This document shows, one piece after another, positions 1-8,593 of a stretch of DNA of 64,000 nt (positions are counted from its first letter, which is position 1; each line of letters starts with the position of its first letter). Made by a program: the position numbers and the translations under genes. The notes beneath the pieces are model-generated. The model was not told the DNA's origin, searched no databases, and saw only the letters and a list, made by a program, of their open reading frames with translations. This DNA comes from Paraburkholderia sp. ZP32-5 (GTDB lineage Bacteria > Pseudomonadota > Gammaproteobacteria > Burkholderiales > Burkholderiaceae). Location of the stretch: positions 248,001-312,000 of the forward strand of contig NZ_JAJEJP010000003.1 in NCBI RefSeq assembly GCF_021390495.1, written 5' to 3'.

Positions 1-1
1 G

Positions 2-256
2 CAGTTGAGCCAGGTGCAACGTCGCTACGAAGTCGGCGATACGGGCCGTGTCGATATCGATCAGGTGCGCGTGGCGTTGCTCGAAAGCCAGTCGTCGCAG
101 GTGAGGGAAGAGGTCGGCAAGCTGCAGGCGCAGTTCGCGCTGTTCAGGGCGATGGGCGGCGGCTGGCTCGCAAATCCGCCGGCTGCGGCGAACGCGCAGC
201 CGCCGGCGGGAGCGGTGCCCGCTACGGCCAGCGTGCCGGCACCCGCTTCGCAGTGA
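2..256 (+). CDS. Outer-membrane efflux protein, C-terminal fragment (cut by window start)
   Basis: Only the last 84 or so residues are present; the frame is open to the left edge. The visible part, with YEVGDTGRVDID followed by a helix rich in Gln, Glu and Leu and then FRAMGGGW, matches the final periplasmic helical hairpin of TolC/NodT-family outer membrane factors of RND or MFS efflux pumps, whose last repeat typically reads R-Y-x-x-G-x-x-x-x-x-D and ends in a GGGW-like turn. A Pro/Ala-rich tail of about 27 residues follows. The rest of the pump would lie upstream of the window. Confidence 0.7.
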   Translation, partial: QLSQVQRRYEVGDTGRVDIDQVRVALLESQSSQVREEVGKLQAQFALFRAMGGGWLANPPAAANAQPPAGAVPATASVPAPASQ

Positions 257-374
257 GCCATCGCAACGCACCGCGAGCGCCGCTGGAAAGACCGCTTGGA
301 AAGACCGCCTGAAAGGCCGCGGTGACAGCAGGTAACGGCGCGCCGTTTGCCGATCGCCTCAATCAAGGATGACG

Positions 375-1832
375 ATGACCACCCAGCTCGAGACCAAACT
401 GTCGTTGCCCGCATTGACCGCAATGGTCGTCGGGTCGATGGTGGGTGCGGGGATCTTCTCGTTGCCGCGCAACTTTGCGCGCGCCACCGGGCCGTTCGGC
501 GCGGTCATCGCGTGGTGCGTGGCGGGCATCGGTATGTATGCATTGGCACGCGTGTTTCAGGCGCTTGCCGAGCGGCGGCCCGAACTCGATGCCGGTGTGT
601 TCGCCTACGCGAGAGCGGGCTTCGGCGACTATGCGGGCTTCCTGTCCGCGTTCGGCTACTGGATGGCTGGTTGCTTCGGCAACGTGTCCTACTGGGTGTT
701 GATCAAGTCGACGCTCGGCGCGTTCATTCCGGTATTCGGCAACGGCAATACGGCGATTGCGATCATCGTGTCGTCAGTGGGCATATGGCTGTTTCACTTC
801 GTGATGCTGCGAGGCGTGCAGCAGGCGACGATGATCAACACGGTCGTCACGGTCGCGAAGATCATTCCGATCGTGCTGTTCATCATCATGCTGATCGTGC
901 TGTTTCGCGCCGACATGTTCCATTTGAATTTCGGGGAACGCAGCACGGAAATCGGCGCGGGACTCTTTTCGCAGGTACGGGCGACGATGCTCGTCACGGT
1001 GTTCGTGTTCGTCGGTATCGAAGGCGCGAGCGTGTACTCGCGCTACGCGAAGAAGCGCTCGGACGTCGGTACTGCGACGATCACCGGCTTCGTGACCGTG
1101 CTGTGCCTGCTGGTCCTCGTGACGCTGCTGCCTTATGCGACCTTGCCGCGCGCCGATATCGCGGTGATGCGCCAGCCGTCGATGGCCGCGGTGCTCGGCG
1201 CGCTGCTCGGTCCATTCGGCGTCGTGTTCATCAGCGTGGGGCTGATCATTTCGATTCTCGGCGCCTACCTCGCGTGGTCGCTGATTTGCGCCGAGGTGCT
1301 GTTTGCCGCCGCGCGGCTGGAGACGATGCCGCGTATTTTCGCGCGGCAGAACGCGCGCAAGCTGCCGGTCGCGGCGATCTGGCTCACCAGTAGCGTCGTG
1401 CAGATGTTCGTGGTCAGCACGTACTGGTCGAACGACGCATTTGCGCTGATGCTGAATCTGACGAGTTCGATGGCGTTGATACCGTACTTCCTCGTCGCCG
1501 CCTACGGCATCAAGGCCGCGCGCCATGACAGAGCGCAGGGCGGTGGCGCGTCGAGTGACGCGAGCGGCGCGTTGAGCCGCGCATTGCGCAAGGAGTATCT
1601 GATCGCGGCAATCGCGACGTTGTACACGGCTTTTCTGCTGTTCGCGGGTGGTGTCAAATTCCTGACACTATCGGCGCTGCTCTATACGCCCGGCACCGTG
1701 CTGTACGTGCTTGCCAAACGCGAGCGTGGGCTGCGCGTGTTCTCGAAAGCGGAGTGGATCATTTTCGCTGTCGCGGTCTGCGGCGCGATTGCCGCGCTGG
1801 TCGGTCTCGCGACCGGCACGATCGTCATCTGA
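375..1832 (+). CDS. APC-superfamily amino acid permease (basic amino acid/polyamine antiporter type)
   Basis: About 485 residues with some 12 hydrophobic segments. The first helix carries VGSMVGAGIFSLPRN, the substrate-binding G-S/A-G motif of APC transporters, and the layout matches the arginine/ornithine (ArcD-like) antiporter branch. It would exchange a cationic amino acid or polyamine across the inner membrane. Two ATGs lie in frame, at 369 and 375; the AAGGA at 365-369 overlaps the first and is well spaced for the second, so 375 is preferred. No enzyme partner such as arginine deiminase is adjacent, so the substrate is inferred from family resemblance only. Confidence 0.8.
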   Translation: MTTQLETKLSLPALTAMVVGSMVGAGIFSLPRNFARATGPFGAVIAWCVAGIGMYALARVFQALAERRPELDAGVFAYARAGFGDYAGFLSAFGYWMAGCFGNVSYWVLIKSTLGAFIPVFGNGNTAIAIIVSSVGIWLFHFVMLRGVQQATMINTVVTVAKIIPIVLFIIMLIVLFRADMFHLNFGERSTEIGAGLFSQVRATMLVTVFVFVGIEGASVYSRYAKKRSDVGTATITGFVTVLCLLVLVTLLPYATLPRADIAVMRQPSMAAVLGALLGPFGVVFISVGLIISILGAYLAWSLICAEVLFAAARLETMPRIFARQNARKLPVAAIWLTSSVVQMFVVSTYWSNDAFALMLNLTSSMALIPYFLVAAYGIKAARHDRAQGGGASSDASGALSRALRKEYLIAAIATLYTAFLLFAGGVKFLTLSALLYTPGTVLYVLAKRERGLRVFSKAEWIIFAVAVCGAIAALVGLATGTIVI

Positions 1833-1973
1833 GTTTTCGTCTGATTAGTTATCCGGGCGACCGGATATCTTATTCGCCGCGCTGATCGCATTTGCCGGTC
1901 TGATGCGCGGCCCTTTCCCTTCTTCTCCGCTTTTCCGCTTCGCACTGCGCGTTTCTTCGCATGCGCCACTCGC

Positions 1974-1994
1974 CGCTTAAGGTTCCCTTAAGCG
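1974..1994. promoter_or_regulatory. Perfect inverted repeat upstream of the Fur-family gene
   Basis: CGCTTAAGG, a TTC spacer, then CCTTAAGCG: nine-base perfect arms in the otherwise gene-free stretch 1833-2129. There is no T-run after it, so it is more likely an operator for the downstream regulator than a terminator. It lies about 136 bp before the Fur-family start, which is far for autoregulation. Confidence 0.35.
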
Positions 1995-2129
1995 CGCGGC
2001 TTCCATAGTTTGTTGCTCCGCTGCCGGTCCGCCGACGCAGACGATGGCCTTGCGTCATTGCTTCGTATCGACTGGCGACGGCGCGTATTTCCGCGGCTCG
2101 ACCGCATGGCTCGTGTTGCCATTACATAA

Positions 2130-2576
2130 ATGAACATCCACCGAATTCTGGAGCGAGCCGGCTTGCGGCCCACGCTTCCACGTGTGCTCGTGCTCGAGTT
2201 TTTCCATCAGCACGCGCACGAGCATTTCAGCGCCGAGCAGGTTTACAAAAGCCTGAATGGCGAGACGCGCAATATGAGTCTCGGTACGCTTTATCGCGCG
2301 TTGGGCCTGCTCGTCGATGGCAAATTGCTCAGCAGCGTAGCGCTTGGTGAAGACCGGCTGGTCTACGAACTCAACGATGGCAAGCCGCACGATCACCTCG
2401 TCTGCACGTCGTGCGGCGGTATTCGCGAGTTCTTCGACGAACAGATCGAAGCGCGTCAGCGCGCGGTGGCGATCGAATTCGATTTCGACGTATCGGGACG
2501 CCAACTGGTGCTGTTTGGTGTGTGCGCCGACTGCAGAAAAGCCAGCCTGAACGCGCGGCCGATGATCGACGAATAG
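2130..2576 (+). CDS. Fur-family metalloregulator
   Basis: 148 residues, the usual size for the family. Residues 1-80 form the winged-helix DNA-binding domain, with the MSLGTLYRAL recognition region typical of Fur/PerR/Zur. The C-terminal dimerisation domain has H-D-H-L-V-C-T-S-C and a second V-C-A-D-C, two CxxC pairs expected to hold a structural zinc. Which metal or peroxide signal it senses cannot be told from the sequence. The ATG at 2130 has no clear Shine-Dalgarno sequence. It is monocistronic; the next gene (LysR) ends head-on against it. Confidence 0.88.
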   Translation: MNIHRILERAGLRPTLPRVLVLEFFHQHAHEHFSAEQVYKSLNGETRNMSLGTLYRALGLLVDGKLLSSVALGEDRLVYELNDGKPHDHLVCTSCGGIREFFDEQIEARQRAVAIEFDFDVSGRQLVLFGVCADCRKASLNARPMIDE

Positions 2577-2607
2577 CGCGAGCGCACGGTGCAAGCCTCG
2601 CCGTGGC

Positions 2608-3504
2608 TCACATGCTCGCGGCGTTGCGGATACAACGGATGAAATAGTCGGCCGGCCGCGTGAGAATCGCGCCTTCGCGTTGCATCAGATGCAGTCTCGC
2701 CGCCCGCGATGTTTCGATGAAGTCGAGCTTCTTCATATGCCCGATCGTGTTGACCAGTTCGAGCGTGTGCGACGCCCACGCCATCACCGCGTCGATACTG
2801 ATCGCGAGGCTATACATCAGCGACTGTGACGTGCAACGCGTGATCCGTCGCGGCGCGGGCAGACCTTGCCGGTTGAACAGATCGACGACGAACTGCGGGT
2901 ATTCGTCGGTCGTATCGGAGTGGACCCATTCGGCGTCGCACAGATCGGCGAGCGACGTTGCCTTTGCCAGCGCTCCGTTGGCGCGCACCGCGAACGCAAG
3001 CGGAAAAGTCATCAGCTCCGAATATGCGATCGACGCATCGATATCCGACTCCGTCGCGGCTGCCAGCGCGAAATCGAGCGAGCCCTGACGCAATTGTTCC
3101 TGCAGTTTCTTCGCGGTGTATTCGAGGAATTCGACCGTGATGTGCGGCATGTCCCGACGAAACCGCGCATACGCATCGGGCAATAACGTGAGTGCCGCGA
3201 GCGGTGTCACGCCGATCGTCACGCGTCCTTCCAGCGCACCTCTTTCCATCGCCATCTGCTGCTCGGCGCGCCCGAGTTCTTCGACGATCAACCGCGCATG
3301 CCGCAACAGCGATGCACCGGCTTGCGTCAGCGCGACGCCATTCACGCTGCGGCCGAATAACGACATGCCGATATCGGTTTCCAGTTCGCGAATCGCCTTG
3401 GTGACCGCCGGCTGACTGACGAACAGCGCGCGCGATGCGCCGACGATCGTGCCTTCCTCCGCGACGGCCACCAGTGCGCGAAGCTGATGAAGTTTGATCG
3501 CCAT
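2608..3504 (-). CDS. LysR-family transcriptional regulator
   Basis: 298 residues. The N-terminal winged helix-turn-helix is clear: residues about 1-60 with HQLRALVAVAEEGTI, SQPAVTKAIRELE and GMSLFGR. A periplasmic-binding-protein-like effector domain follows from about residue 90. It is divergent from the M20 amidohydrolase, the classical arrangement for a LysR protein controlling its neighbour. The AT-rich 165-bp gap between them contains a T-N11-A type inverted repeat. The inducer is unknown but is probably an N-acyl amino acid or a hydrolysis product, given the neighbour. Confidence 0.9.
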   Translation of the reverse strand: MAIKLHQLRALVAVAEEGTIVGASRALFVSQPAVTKAIRELETDIGMSLFGRSVNGVALTQAGASLLRHARLIVEELGRAEQQMAMERGALEGRVTIGVTPLAALTLLPDAYARFRRDMPHITVEFLEYTAKKLQEQLRQGSLDFALAAATESDIDASIAYSELMTFPLAFAVRANGALAKATSLADLCDAEWVHSDTTDEYPQFVVDLFNRQGLPAPRRITRCTSQSLMYSLAISIDAVMAWASHTLELVNTIGHMKKLDFIETSRAARLHLMQREGAILTRPADYFIRCIRNAASM

Positions 3505-3542
3505 TAAGTTGCCACCTTGATTATTACCTTAGGGTAAATACT

Positions 3543-3557
3543 ATAACTAACAGTTAT
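3543..3557. promoter_or_regulatory. Probable LysR operator (ATAACT-AAC-AGTTAT)
   Basis: A perfect inverted repeat with six-base arms and a 3-bp spacer, holding the T-N11-A signature bound by LysR-type regulators. It sits in the divergent promoter 39 bp upstream of the lysR start and 113 bp upstream of the amidohydrolase start, in AT-rich surroundings unlike the flanking genes. Confidence 0.6.
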
Positions 3558-3669
3558 TGATATAAAACTTTATCATGTTTTTATTCGCCGCCGATCTCAT
3601 AGACTGGCTCTCACTTCGCGCTGGCCGTTATCAAGCGCGTGTCAAGCGAGTCTGTCAGAGGAGACGGCG

Positions 3670-4851
3670 TTGTCCCATCACCCCCATATCGATCCGATCA
3701 TCACTGAGCACGCGGCCGAGTTCGTCGAACTGCGCCGCGGCATCCATTCGCATCCGGAATTGGGATTCGAGGAAGTCGAAACGAGCCGCCTCGTCGCCGC
3801 GAAACTGACGGCCTGGGGCTACGAAGTGACCGAGGGCATCGGCGGCACAGGTGTCGTTGGGCGTCTGAAACTTGGTGACGGCACGCGCGCGATCGGCATT
3901 CGCGCCGACATGGACGCGTTGCCGATCATCGAAGACACCGGCTTGCCGTACGCGAGCAAGGTTCACGGCAAGATGCACGCATGCGGACACGATGGCCACA
4001 CGGCCATTCTGTTGGCCGCCGCGCATTACTTCGCGCAGACGCGCCGCTTCAACGGCACGCTAAATCTGATTTTCCAGCCGGCCGAGGAAGGTCAGGGCGG
4101 CGCCGTGCGGATGATGGCGGAAGGACTGTTCGAACGCTTTCCCTGCGATGCGGTGTACGCGTTGCATAACGCGCCGGGCGTACCGGTCGGCAAGTTCATC
4201 GTGCAGCAGGGCGCGATGGCGGCATCGGGCGACGTCGTGACGATCACGCTGACCGGCAAAGGCATGCACGCGGCGATGCCGCATCTGAGCCGCGATCCGG
4301 TGATCGCGGCCGCCAGCATCGTGATGGCGCTGCAGACGATCATCGCGCGCAACGTGCCGCCGGCGGATGCCGCGGTGCTCACGGTCGGCGCGATCCAGGC
4401 CGGCACTACGCACAACGTCGTGCCCAACACCGCGACGATCCTGCTGACGGTGCGCACGCTGAACGCCGACATTCAGACGCTGATCGAAAAGCGCGTGCGC
4501 GAGATCGTCGAAAGCCAGGCGGCCAGCTTCGGCATCAGCGTGCAGATCGACTACCAGCCGGTGACGCGGGTGCTGATGAATACGGAACAAGAAACCGCGC
4601 GCGCTCGCGACGCGGTTGCCGCGGTGGTCGGCGCGCAGAACATCCTGCCGTTGCCGCCGGGCATGATGGGTGGCGAGGATTTCTCGTGGATGCTCGAAAA
4701 AGTGCCGGGCTGCTATGTCGCGCTCGGCAACGGCCACGAGGGGCACGGCAGTTGTATGATCCACAACCCCGGCTATGACTTCAACGATGAGGCGCTGCCG
4801 ATCGGCGTCGCTTACTGGGCGAGGCTCGTCGAGCAATACCTGAGCGTCTGA
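3670..4851 (+). CDS. M20-family amidohydrolase (hippurate hydrolase/N-acyl amino acid deacylase type)
   Basis: 393 residues, the standard length for the M20D family. The metal-site sequence HACGHDGH (residues 103-110) and the later PAEEGQGG supply the Cys, His and Glu ligands and the catalytic Glu seen in HipO-like enzymes; GMMGGEDFSW near the C terminus is also characteristic. It should cleave the amide bond of an N-acyl or N-aroyl amino acid in the cytoplasm. The start is TTG at 3670, supported by AGAGGAGA at 3657-3664; no in-frame ATG fits as well. It is divergent from the LysR regulator and lies 101 bp ahead of a porin in the same direction, which suggests an uptake-plus-hydrolysis unit. 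Confidence 0.87.
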   Translation: MSHHPHIDPIITEHAAEFVELRRGIHSHPELGFEEVETSRLVAAKLTAWGYEVTEGIGGTGVVGRLKLGDGTRAIGIRADMDALPIIEDTGLPYASKVHGKMHACGHDGHTAILLAAAHYFAQTRRFNGTLNLIFQPAEEGQGGAVRMMAEGLFERFPCDAVYALHNAPGVPVGKFIVQQGAMAASGDVVTITLTGKGMHAAMPHLSRDPVIAAASIVMALQTIIARNVPPADAAVLTVGAIQAGTTHNVVPNTATILLTVRTLNADIQTLIEKRVREIVESQAASFGISVQIDYQPVTRVLMNTEQETARARDAVAAVVGAQNILPLPPGMMGGEDFSWMLEKVPGCYVALGNGHEGHGSCMIHNPGYDFNDEALPIGVAYWARLVEQYLSV

Positions 4852-4894
4852 CCTTCACCGCTTCTCTTTACCGCTTCTTTGCCAATTCGAATTT

Positions 4895-4923
4895 CGCCGG
4901 CCCGGCGTGCCGCCAGGCCGGCG
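4895..4923 (+). other. GC-rich hairpin between amidohydrolase and porin
   Basis: Arms CGCCGGCC and GGCCGGCG separated by 13 bases form a perfect 8-bp stem, 30 bp before the porin start. No U-run follows, so it is not a standard terminator; it could uncouple or attenuate porin expression. Confidence 0.3.
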
Positions 4924-4952
4924 GCAAGACTACGTCCATATCGGGGACTCAC

Positions 4953-6140
4953 ATGAAATATAAAAAGACCGTTTGCGCCGCGGCCGTGGCGCTGTTTTCT
5001 CACGCGGTATGGGCCGATTCGTATCTTCAGCAATGGCTGGGCTCCTGGCCGCAGATGCAAAGCGCGATCCAGCAGAACGGCGTTTCGCTGTATGGCGCCG
5101 TCGACATGGGGCTCAATTTCCAGAGCGTGAGCGGCACGTCACGCTGGCAGACGCAGAGCGGCGGCGTTCATACGTCGCAATTCGGTCTGTTCGGCCGCGA
5201 GGATCTCGGCGGCGGACTGAAGGCGGAATTCAACCTCGAGAACGGCTTCATGGCGAACAACGGCGCGCTCGGCACGAGCAATACGCTGTTCGATCGCGCC
5301 GCGTGGGTCGGCCTCAATTCGGCGACGTGGGGCGTGGTGCGTCTCGGCTTGCAGCCGACCGCGAACCTGCCTCTCGTCATCGATCCGTTCGGCGAAGTGA
5401 CGACGAACTCGGTTGTCACATGGCTCGCCGGCGGTGCGGTGCAAACGCCGAAGGGCGTCGGCTATAACGCGGATCTCGGGCCGGGTTCGAGTCAGGTGCT
5501 GGTGCGCCAGAGCAATGCCGCGACGTGGACCACGCCGCGCGTCATGGGCTTTAACGCGACGTTCCTGTACGCGTTCAACGGTCAGCCGGGCGTGTCGCCG
5601 AATGCGTCGAACCAGGGCGTCGTCGCGTCGTGGACGAACGGCACGTGGTATCTGTCGGGCGCGTACAACCGGGTGTGGAGTGCGCCGGTCGAGACTTCGG
5701 CGGGCGTGCAGACCGTGCGCAACGATATCTATGGCGTGTCCGCGATTTACGACGTCGGCAGCTACGTGTTGTCGGCCGCGTTCGCGCAGGTCGCGCCGAA
5801 GCTCGAAGGCAACGGCATCGCGCGCTCGTGGCTGGTCGGCGCGACGGTGCCGTGGGGACGTCATGCAGTGCGCGCGTCGGTGGTCTATCGCGATACCTCC
5901 GGCGTGCACGATGCCGACGGCGACCCGGCGAAGGATTCCGCGCTCGGTGTGATGCTCGGCTACGACTATGCATTGTCGAAGCGCACGTCGCTGTATGCGC
6001 GCGCGGGCTTTATCCGCAACTACGGTATTTCCACCGTGATTCTGAACAGCAACCCATTGCCGCTTCAGACCGGCAGCGCGTCGTCGGAGCTGGGCACGAC
6101 GCCGATGACGGCTTCGCTCGGTATCTATCACCTGTTCTGA
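4953..6140 (+). CDS. Gram-negative trimeric porin (OmpC/Omp32-like)
   Basis: 395 residues with a clear signal peptide (MKYKKT, a hydrophobic run, then cleavage after AVWA). The mature part has the betaproteobacterial porin signature: SLYGAVDMGLNFQS, GLFGREDLGGGLKAEFNLE, LFDRAAWVGLNSATWGVVRLG, and a C-terminal Phe (SLGIYHLF) needed for Bam recognition. It should form a 16-stranded outer-membrane channel. A GGGGA precedes the ATG. Its position behind the amidohydrolase suggests that it admits that enzyme's substrate, which is an inference from order alone. Confidence 0.93.
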   Translation: MKYKKTVCAAAVALFSHAVWADSYLQQWLGSWPQMQSAIQQNGVSLYGAVDMGLNFQSVSGTSRWQTQSGGVHTSQFGLFGREDLGGGLKAEFNLENGFMANNGALGTSNTLFDRAAWVGLNSATWGVVRLGLQPTANLPLVIDPFGEVTTNSVVTWLAGGAVQTPKGVGYNADLGPGSSQVLVRQSNAATWTTPRVMGFNATFLYAFNGQPGVSPNASNQGVVASWTNGTWYLSGAYNRVWSAPVETSAGVQTVRNDIYGVSAIYDVGSYVLSAAFAQVAPKLEGNGIARSWLVGATVPWGRHAVRASVVYRDTSGVHDADGDPAKDSALGVMLGYDYALSKRTSLYARAGFIRNYGISTVILNSNPLPLQTGSASSELGTTPMTASLGIYHLF

Positions 6141-6285
6141 GCAGAGGGTTGTGGGTTGGAGCGGGGCGGCGGCCGGCGCGACGATGCACGGGCATTCGCA
6201 CGGTCTTATCTATCGTAGAACGCATCACCGATTAATTGCCGGAGTCATCGTCGATGTCATCCGGCCATGGACGACAGGAGAGGAA

Positions 6286-6675
6286 ATGAACGCAAAGCAA
6301 TGGCTGAAGCTGATTGGCGCGACGGCAGTCGTGCTGGCTTGCTTCGATGCACACGCGCAACCGCAGTCAGCCGGCTCGAACCCGGCGGCGCAGGCGGTGA
6401 CGGCTTCGTCGCAAACCGACGCCGAACTCAGGACGGCCAACCGGCAACTCGCGCGAGACGTTCGCCGCGCGCTCAGAAGCGCGAAAAACCGCGGGTTGCG
6501 CGCGAGCAACGTGACGGTTCGCGCGAATAACGGTGCGGTGACGTTGACGGGCAGCGTGCCGAGCGCGGAGCAGGTCGATCTTGCGACTAGCGTTGCGAAG
6601 GAGGTGCCTGGTGTCGCGTCGGTGACTAGCCGTGTCGCCGTGCGTAAAGAATTGAGTCAGCGGGGCAGCAATTAG
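6286..6675 (+). CDS. Small periplasmic BON-domain protein
   Basis: 129 residues from the ATG at 6286, which has AGGAGAGGAA just upstream; longer in-frame starts lack a ribosome site. A signal peptide (MNAKQWLK, then a hydrophobic stretch ending AHA) precedes a single BON domain (about residues 50-125) with V-T-V-R-x-N-N-G-A-V-T-L-T-G-S-V and VPGVASVTSRVAV. BON domains occur in OsmY-like periplasmic stress proteins and are thought to contact membranes. It stands alone between the porin and the island. Confidence 0.85.
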   Translation: MNAKQWLKLIGATAVVLACFDAHAQPQSAGSNPAAQAVTASSQTDAELRTANRQLARDVRRALRSAKNRGLRASNVTVRANNGAVTLTGSVPSAEQVDLATSVAKEVPGVASVTSRVAVRKELSQRGSN

Positions 6676-7054
6676 GAAACGAAGAAGTTTCTGATCGTGC
6701 GTTGACTGAGCGATGGACTGATATCCGCAGATATAGGATTCGTCTTAAGCTTGCCCATTCGCAGCGCATCATATAATGCCGGCGCACATCCGATGGGTCA
6801 ATTCAAACTCCTGCCGACACGGGCGAACAATCGTGTTCGCACCGCTTGCGCAGGTCATTTACGTTGCGTCGGGCGCTGGCATAAGCCGTTGCCTCCAGCA
6901 ACACATTGAACATCACGGAGAACGAATCCTGTCCTGACTTCATGACGATCGTCAGGCTCCTGGGTAGATGTAAAGAGGCGTCGCTGTTCAGTAGAAAAGT
7001 GTGTGCAAGCGGTTGCCCTGCCGAAATTTTCATGAGCCCGATTCTGGAGTACAA
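6676..7054. promoter_or_regulatory. Gene-free leader of the response regulator, with candidate promoter at 6751-6777
   Basis: No convincing gene in 379 bp. A TATAAT at 6772-6777 with TTGCCC 15 bp upstream at 6751-6756 is a possible sigma-70 promoter; the spacer is short. It would give a leader of about 270 nt before the GTG start at 7055. The TGGGCA inverted repeat found elsewhere in the island is absent here. Confidence 0.3.
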
Positions 7055-7699
7055 GTGAAAAAGATACGACTAGGTATTGCCGACGATCACCCATTCATTC
7101 TGCTGGGAGTCGAACACATCATGTTGCGGTGTCCGGATATCGAGATCTGCTTCAAGAGCGAGAGCATCGACCATCTGCTCGACCAGCTCGCCGAAATTCC
7201 GGTGGACGTGCTTCTGTGCGACTACGAATTCGAAGACGACCCCAATGCCGATGGTCTCAATCTTCTCGACCGCATCCGGCGCATCTGTCCGGCCACACGG
7301 GTTGTGTTTCTGAGTTCGCATTGCTCCGCCTATATCATTTCCGCAGCGCTCAATGCGGGGGCGGCGGGCTTTATCGGCAAAGGGCGCGAGGGACTTGCCA
7401 ATATCGCGACCGCGGTTCGTACTGCAAGACCCGGCAACATATTCCTGCCCGATTCTCTCGCGGCGAAGATGCAGTCCACGGTGGGCTTGACGCGTGAAAT
7501 TGACGCATCCCGCAGCGCGTTGTCCGAGAAAGAAGCGACGGTCGTAAAAATGATCTGCGACGGCATGTCGATCGGCGCAATTGCCAAGCGGCTGAGGCGT
7601 AGTCCCAAGACCGTGAGCAATCAGAAAAATGCCGGCATGAAGAAGCTCGGCGTCAGAAACGACGTTGAGCTCGCCGCCATCATGCGTGAGTTCTGCTAG
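7055..7699 (+). CDS. Orphan response regulator, RcsB/BvgA (NarL/FixJ) type
   Basis: 214 residues. The receiver domain (1-125) has the acidic pair DD at 10-11, the phospho-acceptor Asp56 in LLCDYEF, a Ser in FLSSH and Lys in FIGKG. The C-terminal LuxR-type helix-turn-helix (about 147-205) reads LSEKEATVVKMICDG and IAKRLRRSPKTVSNQKNAGMKKLGV, the RcsB/BvgA pattern. The GTG start at 7055 is chosen because GGAG lies 5 bases upstream; an in-frame start at 7001 lacks one. No histidine kinase is next to it. It is immediately upstream of the fimbrial operon, and its HTH class fits the 7-2-7-like palindromes found in front of the fimbrial and T6SS operons. Confidence 0.92.
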   Translation: MKKIRLGIADDHPFILLGVEHIMLRCPDIEICFKSESIDHLLDQLAEIPVDVLLCDYEFEDDPNADGLNLLDRIRRICPATRVVFLSSHCSAYIISAALNAGAAGFIGKGREGLANIATAVRTARPGNIFLPDSLAAKMQSTVGLTREIDASRSALSEKEATVVKMICDGMSIGAIAKRLRRSPKTVSNQKNAGMKKLGVRNDVELAAIMREFC

Positions 7700-7838
7700 T
7701 AGCCTGTATCGCCCGTCGTACCTTCCACCTGTTTCGACAGCGTCTCCCGTTTCCCTGCTCCCCATCTTCGTCGGTTTGCCTCCGGTCCAACCGGTGCCCC
7801 GGCGCGTCTTCGCTGGTTGTTCAAATAGACATTCATTT

Positions 7839-7852
7839 TGGGCAACTGCCCA
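7839..7852. promoter_or_regulatory. Island operator copy 1 (TGGGCAACTGCCCA), fimbrial promoter
   Basis: Perfect inverted repeat, TGGGCA-AC-TGCCCA, centred about 115 bp before the pilin start codon. The 19 bp 7835-7853 match 15051-15069 (before tssB) at 18 positions. The arrangement of two heptamer-like arms around 2 bp resembles NarL-class binding sites. Confidence 0.65.
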
Positions 7853-7960
7853 TTAACAGTGGTCCGTCGCGATGACATCATTCCTCCACCTTGACGATTG
7901 CTGAATACCTCGGCTTTACCAAGGTTTGTAGTTTGAGATAGCAAGATGAGGAATCGATCG

Positions 7961-8503
7961 ATGAAGAAGAAACAAGTCACGCAACTAATACTCGCAATGA
8001 TGGGTCTGGCCGTCGCACCGATGGTCTTTGCGCAATCGGCACCCGGTACTGGTCAGGTCACGTTCACTGGCGAACTGTACGATGAAACCTGTGTGATCGA
8101 CAACGGCGACGATGACAAGAAGGTTTTGCTGCCGACGCTGTCCACCCAGTCGCTCAACGCTGCGGGGCGAGTCGCTGGCTCAACGATGTTCGATATTTCG
8201 GTGTCCGGCTGCCCGGCAACGCTGACCAGCGTTGCCGCGCATTTCGAGACCACGAACATGAATCCGGATACGCGCAACGCCATCAATCAGGCTAGCGTCT
8301 CGAAGGCAGGTAACGTTGAAGTCCAATTGCTGGACCGCGACGGTATGACGCCGATCAAGCTCGGCAGCACGGGTACGTCCGTTCCGATCGACGCCGCTTC
8401 CCATACCGCCCAGATGAGCTACGGCGGCCAGTACTACGCAACGGATGCAACCACGGCCGGTAACGTGACGGCAATCGTGCGCTACACGCTGGCATACAAC
8501 TAA
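7961..8503 (+). CDS. Chaperone-usher major fimbrial subunit (FimA-like pilin)
   Basis: 180 residues from ATG 7961; AGGA lies 8 bp upstream, so the in-frame ATG at 7946 is less likely. Signal peptide MKKKQVTQLILAMMGLAVAPMVFA, then G-Q-V-T-F-T-G-E-L-Y-D-E-T-C-V-I and a second Cys in VSGCP, giving the conserved pilin disulfide. The C terminus, GNVTAIVRYTLAYN, is the penultimate-Tyr beta strand recognised by periplasmic chaperones. It would polymerise into the fimbrial rod by donor-strand exchange. First gene of the fimbrial operon and followed by a hairpin, which fits higher expression than the downstream genes. Confidence 0.92.
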   Translation: MKKKQVTQLILAMMGLAVAPMVFAQSAPGTGQVTFTGELYDETCVIDNGDDDKKVLLPTLSTQSLNAAGRVAGSTMFDISVSGCPATLTSVAAHFETTNMNPDTRNAINQASVSKAGNVEVQLLDRDGMTPIKLGSTGTSVPIDAASHTAQMSYGGQYYATDATTAGNVTAIVRYTLAYN

Positions 8504-8527
8504 GCCATTCAGAGCTGAATGACATCG

Positions 8528-8553
8528 GGTTGCTTTTCATTCGGAAAGCAGCC
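8528..8553 (+). other. Intercistronic hairpin after the major pilin
   Basis: GGTTGCTTT and AAAGCAGCC pair over nine positions (one G-U) across an 8-base loop. A smaller palindrome ATTCAG-AG-CTGAAT lies at 8507-8520 just after the stop. There is no following T-run. Such stems between pilin and chaperone genes commonly stabilise pilin mRNA or attenuate read-through. Confidence 0.4.
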
Positions 8554-8593
8554 TGACTCGACATTCCAGTTATTCGATCGCTTTGAGGGGCGT

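Noticed and set aside
7835..7860. Sigma-54 promoter reading of TGGGCA...TGCCCA
   Set aside because: The spacing and the GC/GG elements of a -24/-12 promoter do not fit; perfect symmetry in three copies suits a dimer-binding operator better.
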